The position numbers and the translations under genes are program-made. A stretch of 64,000 nt of DNA, taken from contig NZ_KK073875.1 in NCBI RefSeq assembly GCF_000585395.1, positions 1,763,999 to 1,827,998 of the forward strand. The letters are read 5' to 3'. How positions within the stretch are numbered: the first letter of the stretch is position 1; every line of letters begins with the position of its first letter. The stretch comes from Saccharibacillus sacchari DSM 19268. GTDB lineage: Bacteria; Bacillota; Bacilli; Paenibacillales; Paenibacillaceae. The notes beneath the pieces were generated by a model. It did no database searches, was not told the DNA's origin, and saw only the letters and a program-made list of their open reading frames with translations. Shown here in pieces: positions 52,255-59,337 of this stretch.

Positions 52255-52372
52255 TTTCATCATAAACCAGTTTCAAAAGGATTTCACCGAAAAGAATGTA
52301 AGGTTTTCCCACAAATGCTTTGCGCTGTATTCAGCCTATATTTGCGGTTTTTGCGCGGCTCCGCAAGTTGCG
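52255..52372 (-). promoter_or_regulatory. ComA-like regulated promoter of the RiPP maturase operon
   Basis: On the minus strand: TTGCGGAGCCGCGCAA, ACCGCAAATA, GCGCAAAGCATTTGTGGGAA, then TGGTTTATGATGAAATCAAGC. The last piece aligns with TGGTATAGTGAAATCAAGC of the 36.1-kb promoter, and the box-to-(-10) distance is 46 bases against 48 in the other two. The match is weaker than between the comX and ABC promoters. The long gap to the M50 gene holds only this and a terminator. Confidence 0.6.
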
Positions 52373-52448
52373 CGTCGCGTGCGGAATCGCGGTCAGAGCG
52401 AAGAGGCGAACCTCAACTCGATGCGGGGATGCGGATAGAAGTTCAAAG

Positions 52449-52478
52449 CAAAAAGACGACCGTAGATGCGGTCGTCTT
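52449..52478 (-). terminator. Terminator after the second M50 gene
   Basis: On the minus strand AAGACGACCG, loop CATCTA, CGGTCGTCTT, then TTTGC. Perfect 10-bp stem, 20 bp past the stop at 52500. Confidence 0.88.
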
Positions 52479-52499
52479 CAAACTGTCGTTAAGTCTGAC

Positions 52500-53618
52500 T
52501 CATGCTTGCGCCATTCGGCGCTCTTCCTGCGCAATCAACGCCCCGTAAGAAGCCAGATCGCTGCCCATGGCACGAACCGACTGCACATACTCGCGGGCGG
52601 AATTTTCAGTTCCTTCTATAAAAGCGCGGGCTTTGAGCAGCAGCGGCGACGGCTTGGCCGAGCGGCCGCCGATCTCTTCATATAATTGCTCGGCTTCTTC
52701 CCGCAGACCGTCCTCGCATAAACGCACGACCTCTTCCGCCAGTACCATGACCAGCGTATCGCGTCTCGGTTTGGAGAGTTTGGCGGGAATCGCCGCAGAC
52801 CAGGCGGCCTTTGTTTCTTCGATCAACCGCCTAACGGCAGGTTGGCGCGCGGTCTCTCCGTCCATCAGCTTGACGTAATAGACCAGGAACAGGTCATGAG
52901 CCTCTCGTCCTTTTGCAGGCGCGGAGGCGGCCGCAAGCTCCTGCAAATAGAGCTTGCTCGCCGCATTTAAAAACTTCAGCTTCTGCTCGTCCATTCGCCG
53001 ATCTTGAACCAGCATCGTCCACCCGCTGACCAATGCGTAGTTGCGACGGCCGAGCAGGATCGCGTTAACCCCGTCGCTGCACAAGGTGGCAAGTCCGATC
53101 CCGACAGATAGCAGCGCGTAAATGCCGACGATGCTCCACGGGCTTGCGGCAAATCCGTAAGCGATCAGGCCCGTAATCAGGCTGAATGCGGGTCCGGCCG
53201 CATTGACGATCCGCTGCGCCCGGATAGCCCGGGCAAAAGAAGCTTCGTCGCGATAAGCTTGCATATCCGTCTGCATGGCGCCGAAGAAATAACGATTGCG
53301 GAACGTGAATCGGATACGCCGTTCGGGGAATAGGCAGATCAAAGGTCCCCAATATAACCGGGTCACGCGGCTGCGGACCGCAATCGCGCCAAGGATATGC
53401 CCGAGCTCATGAATCAGAATCGCGATCAGCGCGATCGCGGCGGCGCCGAGGATCACCGCTGCCGGATTCCAGCCGCCGAAGGCCTGCCGGGTCGCGGATT
53501 CCAAGACAATCCTTTCTTGAATCCCGTCCCGGCTTAGCCGAACGGCGACGGTGGCCACAAACGCGCCGGCGCAAGCTCCGATCAACAACGGAAACACTTT
53601 TCTGAACATAAGCCGCAC
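52500..53618 (-). CDS. M50-family membrane metalloprotease-like protein
   Basis: 372 residues. An N-terminal helix (PLLIGACAGAFVATVAVRL) and three or more helices surround a zinc motif HELGH in ALIAILIHELGHILGAIA. A second conserved region, INAAGPAFSLITGLIAYG, corresponds to the NPDG-type loop but lacks the usual Asp, so activity is uncertain. The C-terminal 150 residues are helical and cytoplasmic. It lies 45 bp after the copy 2 ABC permease, so it probably belongs to that operon. Confidence 0.82.
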   Translation of the reverse strand: MRLMFRKVFPLLIGACAGAFVATVAVRLSRDGIQERIVLESATRQAFGGWNPAAVILGAAAIALIAILIHELGHILGAIAVRSRVTRLYWGPLICLFPERRIRFTFRNRYFFGAMQTDMQAYRDEASFARAIRAQRIVNAAGPAFSLITGLIAYGFAASPWSIVGIYALLSVGIGLATLCSDGVNAILLGRRNYALVSGWTMLVQDRRMDEQKLKFLNAASKLYLQELAAASAPAKGREAHDLFLVYYVKLMDGETARQPAVRRLIEETKAAWSAAIPAKLSKPRRDTLVMVLAEEVVRLCEDGLREEAEQLYEEIGGRSAKPSPLLLKARAFIEGTENSAREYVQSVRAMGSDLASYGALIAQEERRMAQA

Positions 53619-53663
53619 TCCTTTCCTTCACCTTTATTACCCCTGCTGCATCGTTGCTCTTCG

Positions 53664-54962
53664 TTAAACCGCGTCTTTGGCTTGGCCTTTGGATGGCACG
53701 ATCTTGGCACGGGCAGCTTTGTTTCCTGCGGAGCCGAGCATTTTCAGCATCATGCCCACGGAAGGTTTCTGTCCGTAGAGCAGCACGCCGTTACGGTAAA
53801 CTTTGCCCGACAGCCAACCGACCAACAGCGTCGATACGGCCAAGATCACGATCGGAAGCACGATTTCCGGCAGCGCCGGTTCGCCTGCGCCTACTCGGGT
53901 TAGCAGAACCATCGGCGTCAAGAACGGAATGTAGGAAGAAACGACAGCCAATGTTCCGTTGGGATTCGCCAAGATCATCAAGGCGACGATAAAGCACGCC
54001 ATCAGCAGCATCGACACCGGCATCATCGCTTGATTCAACTCTTCGCTCCGGCTGACCATCGAACCCGCCGCCGCAAACAACGTCGCATAGAAGAAATAGC
54101 CGAGGATGAACAATGCAGCCGCAACAACCAGAGTTTGGCCGCCCAGAATCGATAGATCGATAGACAAGTTGCCGATCGACAGCGCTTCTCCCGTTCCGCC
54201 GAAGCTCATCAGCAGCACGCCGAAGCCCGCGATAATGGCAAACTGGAGAATTCCCGCTACGCCGACGCCGAACACCTTGCCTGCCAGCAGTTGACCGGGG
54301 CTGACTTTCGTAATGAGAATCTCTTGAATGCGCGAGCCTTTTTCGACCGAGACCGAAGTGGCGACGTTGCCCGCGAACAGATAGATCATGAAGAACATCA
54401 GGGTAAGCAGCGCATAGACCGGCATGTAAGTCTGGGTGAACGACTTGCCTCCGGCGTTCAACTCGTTCAGTTCCAAGGAAGGCCGGGCCGTAACCGAAGC
54501 CGCCTGCTCTGAAGACAAGCCGAGCGCTTCGACGCGTTCCTCCACGTTCAACCGTTCCACGTAAGCCGATAGATTCGGCGCGAACGGAACATCTTCCTGA
54601 CGGTTCACCGACAACGTGATTTGCGGAGCCGCCGACGCTTCGGCCGCAGGCGCAATCGCGACGATCGCGGACAGTTCTTCATTTTGCAGCAATTTCGCTT
54701 GGTCAGCCTGCTCGCTCTCCGGCACTATTTTCCATTCATATAACGGGGATACGGAAGCTCCCAATCCTTCCGCATCGACCGGCAGCGAGGTGGTATTGAC
54801 GACCGCAACCGTTCCTTGCGTCGATGTTCCTCCGCCCGTGAGTCTCGGAATAAGCACGATCGCCGCGATCAGCGCGACAAGCAGCACCGTCATCCACAAA
54901 AACGATTTGGAACGAACCCGTTCCTTGAACGAATAGCCGAATACGATTCCGAATGATCTCAT
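53664..54962 (-). CDS. ABC-2 permease (NatB-like), copy 2
   Basis: 432 residues with the same topology as copy 1 at 33709-35004: one N-terminal helix, extracellular domain, C-terminal helix bundle. Long stretches agree, such as VFGYSFKERVRSKSF, LNELNAGGKS and GYFFYATLFAAAGSMVSRSE. It overlaps its ATPase gene by four bases. Divergence from copy 1 is spread over the whole length, so the duplication is not very recent. Confidence 0.88.
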   Translation of the reverse strand: MRSFGIVFGYSFKERVRSKSFLWMTVLLVALIAAIVLIPRLTGGGTSTQGTVAVVNTTSLPVDAEGLGASVSPLYEWKIVPESEQADQAKLLQNEELSAIVAIAPAAEASAAPQITLSVNRQEDVPFAPNLSAYVERLNVEERVEALGLSSEQAASVTARPSLELNELNAGGKSFTQTYMPVYALLTLMFFMIYLFAGNVATSVSVEKGSRIQEILITKVSPGQLLAGKVFGVGVAGILQFAIIAGFGVLLMSFGGTGEALSIGNLSIDLSILGGQTLVVAAALFILGYFFYATLFAAAGSMVSRSEELNQAMMPVSMLLMACFIVALMILANPNGTLAVVSSYIPFLTPMVLLTRVGAGEPALPEIVLPIVILAVSTLLVGWLSGKVYRNGVLLYGQKPSVGMMLKMLGSAGNKAARAKIVPSKGQAKDAV

Positions 54963-55855
54963 ACCGCTTCCCCTACCTTTTCAATAAAGATTTCATGCAG
55001 CGACGGTTCTTTCAGTTCGAACTTGAGCATCGGCACGCCGGCTTGACCGAGTTCGCGCATCAGTTCGTGTGCCTGCGCTTCGTTGTTCACCTTGAGCGTC
55101 CATTCCTGCGCGTCCCGGCGAATGTCGGTCAGGCCGCGCGTTTCCAGAAACGGCATTAGATCCGCTTCGCTGCGCAGGATCAGATTGCTGCGTCCGTACG
55201 AGCGCTTGATCTCGGACAGGCGTCCGTCGATCTGCACCCGGCCCCTTTTCAAAATGCAAATCTGTTCGCAGAACTGCTCGACCTGCATCATCTGGTGGCT
55301 GGAGAAGACCAACGCTTTGCCTTTCGCGATCTGTTCTTTCACCACCGAAGCGAGCATGTCCGCATTGACCGGATCAAGTCCGCTGAACGGCTCGTCCAGA
55401 ATGACCAACTCGGGATCGTGGATCAGCGCCGAGATAATCTGCACCTTCTGCTGATTGCCCTTCGACAGCTGCTCGACGCGCTTGTGTTCGTGCTCCGCGA
55501 TGCCGAGACGCTCCAGCCAACTTTTCAAAACGCTTTGCGCCGCGGTTTTCTTCATCCCTTCCAGCCGCGCCAGATAGATCAACTGCTCGCTCACCGTCTC
55601 TTTCGGATACAATCCTCGCTCCTCCGGCAGATAACCGACGCTCGGACGATTGCTAAGAAAAGGTTTGCCGTTCCACAGCACCTCGCCGTGTTCATGTTCC
55701 AACAATCCCAGCACAGACCGGATCGTCGTCGTTTTCCCCGCTCCGTTCCCGCCCAGCAGCCCGAAAGCTTCGCCGGATCTGACCGTCAGCGATATATCGT
55801 CCACGACTTTCACCTCGCCGTATTGTTTGCCCAAATGCCTGATTTCCAATGTCAT
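54959..55855 (-). CDS. ABC transporter ATP-binding protein (NatA-like), copy 2
   Basis: 298 residues, MTLEIRHLGKQYGEVKVV at the start. Walker A LLGGNGAGKTTTIRSVLG, signature LSKGNQQKVQ and Walker B LVILDEPFSGLDPVN are the same as in copy 1. AAAGGGGAGAACGGG precedes the ATG. Its promoter is a standard TTGACA/TATAGT type with a palindromic operator, unlike copy 1, so the two transporters answer to different signals. Confidence 0.92.
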   Translation of the reverse strand: MTLEIRHLGKQYGEVKVVDDISLTVRSGEAFGLLGGNGAGKTTTIRSVLGLLEHEHGEVLWNGKPFLSNRPSVGYLPEERGLYPKETVSEQLIYLARLEGMKKTAAQSVLKSWLERLGIAEHEHKRVEQLSKGNQQKVQIISALIHDPELVILDEPFSGLDPVNADMLASVVKEQIAKGKALVFSSHQMMQVEQFCEQICILKRGRVQIDGRLSEIKRSYGRSNLILRSEADLMPFLETRGLTDIRRDAQEWTLKVNNEAQAHELMRELGQAGVPMLKFELKEPSLHEIFIEKVGEAV

Positions 55856-55946
55856 CCCGTTCTCCCCTTTCGAGTGGTGCGCGTCTGCGCGATGTATAAA
55901 TTCGAGTGAAACGCATAATCAAATTCAGGTGTATATAGAGTGATTA

Positions 55947-55997
55947 GTGTGTATGTCTATATGCACACTATATTTGCAGAAGGGTGATTTTGTCAAC
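55947..55997 (-). promoter_or_regulatory. Promoter and inverted-repeat operator of ABC copy 2
   Basis: On the minus strand TTGACA (55997-55992), 18 bases, TATAGT (55973-55968). Overlapping its downstream edge is AGTGTG-N12-CACACT (55947-55970). Such operators are typical of GntR/YtrA-like repressors of ABC transporters; no regulator gene of that kind is in the window. Confidence 0.72.
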
Positions 55998-56126
55998 GGT
56001 TTGGATAAAAAAAGAGGATCGGATCAGAAAAATACGTAAGCAAAAAAGTAGAATAAACCGCGCGGTTGCAGCATTTTCAAGGGTAACAAAATAGTTCGGA
56101 ATTTTTGGGGGTCCAGGGTTCGAGCT

Positions 56127-56165
56127 GTGTATAGGTGTGCTTACGAGTGTGTATAGAGGTGTGCT
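56127..56165. repeat. Direct repeat of GTGTATAGAGGTGTGCT type
   Basis: Two direct units, GTGTATAGGTGTGCT (56127-56141) and GTGTATAGAGGTGTGCT (56149-56165), 22 bp apart. The words GTGTATA and GTGTGC also occur in the ABC copy 2 operator 160 bp away. It may be a further binding site. The rest of the 458-bp gap 55856-56313 shows a terminator and no gene. Confidence 0.45.
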
Positions 56166-56191
56166 CATTGAGCTTAAAAAAGACAAACAGC

Positions 56192-56219
56192 AAAAAAGCG
56201 TGCCGCAGCAGGCACGCTT
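56192..56219 (-). terminator. Terminator after the sensor kinase gene at 56.3 kb
   Basis: On the minus strand AAGCGTGCC, loop TGCTGC, GGCACGCTT then TTTTGC. It lies 95 bp past the kinase stop. Confidence 0.82.
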
Positions 56220-56313
56220 CGGAATGGTACTTTTCAGAAACTCATGGAGACCCTATCGATCCCATCCTGTCCCCTGCATCCCCGTGTACATAAATTTGAA
56301 CCAAATTACCGAG

Positions 56314-57810
56314 TTAAGGATAAATGGCGATCACGGTTCCGTCGGGGCTGCCGTGGATGCTCCAGCTCATATTCATTTCGCGGATCATGAGGTCTACGAT
56401 GGACAGGCCGATGCCGGCTCCGGCAGAAGGACTGCGCCGAGTCTCCGGCTTTACGGAGTCGGATTCCCCGGACGCATCAGGCGCGGCGGAGAGATTGCCG
56501 AGCGAAGGAAGACCCGGGCCTTTGTCGCGGATCAGCAGCGGACGAACTCCGCGGTCGTCGGCTTCGCCGAGCGACAGGCCGATGTATCGTCCTTCTTTCG
56601 CATGGCGGACGGCGTTTTGGAACAGATTGTCGAGGATGCGGACGAACCATTCGCGGTCGACGTTCCAGAGCAGCGCTTCGTCGGGCAGGTCGGCGTCGAC
56701 TTCCATGCCTTCTTTTTCGAATACCGGATACCATTGCGCGGCGGCGGTTCGAACGATGCGCAGAATGTCGGTTTCCTCCAAGCGCATCGGATAACGTCCT
56801 GCGGCGATCAACGTGTAGGACAGCAGATTATCGATCAGTCCGCCGAGGTCGTCCAGTTTGCGCGACATCAGCCGCAGCGATTCTTGGCCGCGTTCGCCCA
56901 AAGGTTCGCTTTCCAGCGAATAGGCGTGGCTGCGAATAACCGTCAGCGGCGTTCGAAGATCATGCGACAGATTGGCGATCAGCTTTTTGCGCAGTTCTTC
57001 CTCTTCCCGCTCGCGTTCGCGGCTGTCGCGCAGTTTATGCACCATGGCGTTGAACGTGTCTTCCAACGCCGCCACTTCGTCTCGATGCTTGCCCGGGCCC
57101 ACCGGTAAAGGAAGACCGGCTTCGTCGTAGGCGGTCATGGCCTCCTGCAAACGAATCAGCCGTTTGCGAATCCGGTAGAAGAACGCCCAGGACATGAAGG
57201 CGAACAATACGAACAACAGCAGGAACAAGGATACCGCTACGATTTGCGGGAATCTGTCGTTTTGGTCAGGCACGTTCGTATCCATATGCTCGCGCAAGAT
57301 CTCGGCAACCAAGAAGCCCTGCCGGGCATCCCGCATCCGGTCTTCTCCTTCTCCGATAAACGCGACGACGGAAAAACTGCGGGAATTGTAGGCGGTTGCT
57401 CGCTTCATATACTCGGCCGTCCAGCCGGGCGTCCATACGTCAGGAATTCCCGATTGCTGCGGATCTTCCAGGATCGTGCGGCCTTCGGCATCGACGGCGG
57501 CGACCGAGATCAACGGATTTTTGATACGAAAAGCCTCGAGCGACTCCACGATTTCTTCCGCCGAAGCCCCATCCAGCTTAGCCGCCAGTTGATGCCAGCC
57601 CTCCTCCAGGGCCGACAACGAAACATATTGCTGATCGGGTTCGATTTCCTGACGACCCGGCTGCCAAACGAAATAGGTGTAGCCGAGGTAAATCACCATC
57701 ACGAAGATCAAAATCATCGGCAGCAGAAAAATGGCAAAACCGATCAGCATCAGATAACGGGCCATTAACGAATGACGAAATTTTTCAGTCGATCCTTTGC
57801 GCCGCTTCAT
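56314..57810 (-). CDS. Sensor histidine kinase
   Basis: 498 residues from the ATG at 57810, overlapping the regulator gene by four bases. TM1 about 18-42 and TM2 about 185-208 flank a 140-residue extracellular sensor. A HAMP domain, HisKA with phospho-His in ANLSHDLRTPLTVIRSHAYS and an ATPase with LDNLFQNAVRHAKEGR and AGAGIGLSIVDLMI follow. It forms a standard pair with the OmpR-type regulator upstream. It neighbours ABC copy 2 but a terminator and separate promoter lie between, so a functional link is only possible. Confidence 0.93.
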   Translation of the reverse strand: MKRRKGSTEKFRHSLMARYLMLIGFAIFLLPMILIFVMVIYLGYTYFVWQPGRQEIEPDQQYVSLSALEEGWHQLAAKLDGASAEEIVESLEAFRIKNPLISVAAVDAEGRTILEDPQQSGIPDVWTPGWTAEYMKRATAYNSRSFSVVAFIGEGEDRMRDARQGFLVAEILREHMDTNVPDQNDRFPQIVAVSLFLLLFVLFAFMSWAFFYRIRKRLIRLQEAMTAYDEAGLPLPVGPGKHRDEVAALEDTFNAMVHKLRDSREREREEEELRKKLIANLSHDLRTPLTVIRSHAYSLESEPLGERGQESLRLMSRKLDDLGGLIDNLLSYTLIAAGRYPMRLEETDILRIVRTAAAQWYPVFEKEGMEVDADLPDEALLWNVDREWFVRILDNLFQNAVRHAKEGRYIGLSLGEADDRGVRPLLIRDKGPGLPSLGNLSAAPDASGESDSVKPETRRSPSAGAGIGLSIVDLMIREMNMSWSIHGSPDGTVIAIYP

Positions 57811-58484
57811 CCCCGCACCCGATATCCGATCCCCCGAATGGTTTCCACGATCTCCGGATTGCCGGGATCGCGTTCGATTTTTTCCCGCAAGTACCGAATA
57901 TGCACCATCAAGGTCTTGTCTCCGTCGATGTAAGGTTCTCCCCATACCGCTTCATAGATCTGTTCTTTCGTCAGGATTTGTCCCAGATGGCGCAGGAAAT
58001 ACATGAAAATATGAAATTGTTTGCCCGTCAACGGAATCTCTTCGCCGCTTTGCGCGTCTTCGATCCGATTCTCGTGTTCATGCACCAATAAATGCCCGAT
58101 ACGCCGGGCTTCCGGCTCGGCCGGACCGCTTCGCCGCAGCATGACTTCGATCCGCGCCGCCAATTCGTCCGGGTGAAAAGGCTTGGTCAAATAATCGTCG
58201 GCAAATCGCAGCGCTTCGAGCTTATCATCAATAGCGGTTCGAGCCGATAACATCATTACGGGCAGTGTCGGATGGTCGCGCTTCAGGCGCTGACCGACCG
58301 TAAAACCGTCCAGTCCCGGCAGCATGATATCCAATACCGCCGCATCGCATGCTCCGGCCGCGTCGGACGCGCCGTCGCCGCTTTCCAGCCAGACCACGCC
58401 GTATCCGCGCTCTTCAAGGTTACGCACGACCCATTCGCCGATCTGACGCTCGTCTTCGATGTAGAGTACCGTTTTTTTCGTCAC
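57807..58484 (-). CDS. OmpR/PhoB-family response regulator
   Basis: 225 residues from a GTG start after CGGGAGGATACTATCT. Receiver: VLYIEDERQIGEW, phospho-Asp in AVLDIMLPGLDGF, Lys in DYLTKPFHPDEL. Winged-helix output (about 128-225): LTGKQFHIFMYFLRHLGQIL, YEAVWGEPYIDGDKT and IRGIGYRVRG. It is paired with the kinase that follows. The 273 bp between it and the divergent gene at 58758 must carry both promoters; I see no strong consensus there. Confidence 0.94.
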   Translation of the reverse strand: MTKKTVLYIEDERQIGEWVVRNLEERGYGVVWLESGDGASDAAGACDAAVLDIMLPGLDGFTVGQRLKRDHPTLPVMMLSARTAIDDKLEALRFADDYLTKPFHPDELAARIEVMLRRSGPAEPEARRIGHLLVHEHENRIEDAQSGEEIPLTGKQFHIFMYFLRHLGQILTKEQIYEAVWGEPYIDGDKTLMVHIRYLREKIERDPGNPEIVETIRGIGYRVRG

Positions 58485-58757
58485 AGATAGTATCCTCCCG
58501 TTTTCGGCGCTTCGGTAAAAAAGCTTGATTCGCCTTTGCGCCGCCTTGCGTCCATGATACCAGCATTTATTCTTTCAGGCACATTGAAAGCGCTCTTTTA
58601 AATCTTCTGTTTCGCTGAAAATCCCGTTTCTTGCAGCTGTGCACCCGGGTAATAACAAGTACTGTTTTCGCTTATTTTCCGACATCCATTCTCCATTACG
58701 TCCACTTCGCTGCTTGAATATAATCTTCCATCCCATGATCCGAGGAGGAACCCCGTC

Positions 58758-59141
58758 ATGACGCCGATCACTATCACGCTGCTGCTCGCAGCTGCCGCAC
58801 TGGCCGGTTCGACCGCCGCCTGGCTCATTGTCCGTTCGAAGCTTATGCGCAAAAAAACAAGCAACATCGTCGATCTGGCTGCCGCCCGCCGCCGCAAAAT
58901 GCGGGAAGCTTCGCTGAATCCGATCCGGACCGACGTGCCCAAGCGAAAATCCGGCTCGGTTTCCGGCGCGGAAATTCGCGGGTTCACTCCGAAAAACGGC
59001 GATGCGCGTCTGCAAGCCTGCATCCGCTGCCAGAAGAAAAGCGACACGGTAGGCTTCTACGTCGATGAATACGGCAAGTTGGTCGGCGTGTGCAACGAAT
59101 GCCGCAAATCGGCCAAAAACCGGGATCTGATGCCTCTATAG
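58758..59141 (+). CDS. Small membrane-anchored zinc-ribbon-like protein
   Basis: 127 residues. Residues 4-25 form a membrane helix (TITLLLAAAALAGSTAAWLI), then a basic region (AAARRRKMRE) and a C-terminal ribbon with CIRCQKKSD and CNECRKSAK, two Cys-x-x-Cys pairs that could hold zinc. GAGGAGGAACCCCGTC precedes the ATG. I do not recognise a named family. The neighbours give no hint; a metal-bound cytoplasmic domain tethered to the membrane is the most that can be said. Confidence 0.75.
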   Translation: MTPITITLLLAAAALAGSTAAWLIVRSKLMRKKTSNIVDLAAARRRKMREASLNPIRTDVPKRKSGSVSGAEIRGFTPKNGDARLQACIRCQKKSDTVGFYVDEYGKLVGVCNECRKSAKNRDLMPL

Positions 59142-59337
59142 CAGCCGAATCAAAAGACGTCTTTCAGGCTCGTCCCCCTGCCGTGCGCGGTTGGGGAACG
59201 GGTTTTTTTCTCGTCCCTGCTTTTTTGCGGACTCCGCTTTGTTTCTCGTTTCCCTTTTCACGGGTATACCATCTTGTCGGTGCATGCGCGCCATTTCATC
59301 ATTCCACTATTCCAACAACTCAAGGGGGACTTATCTC

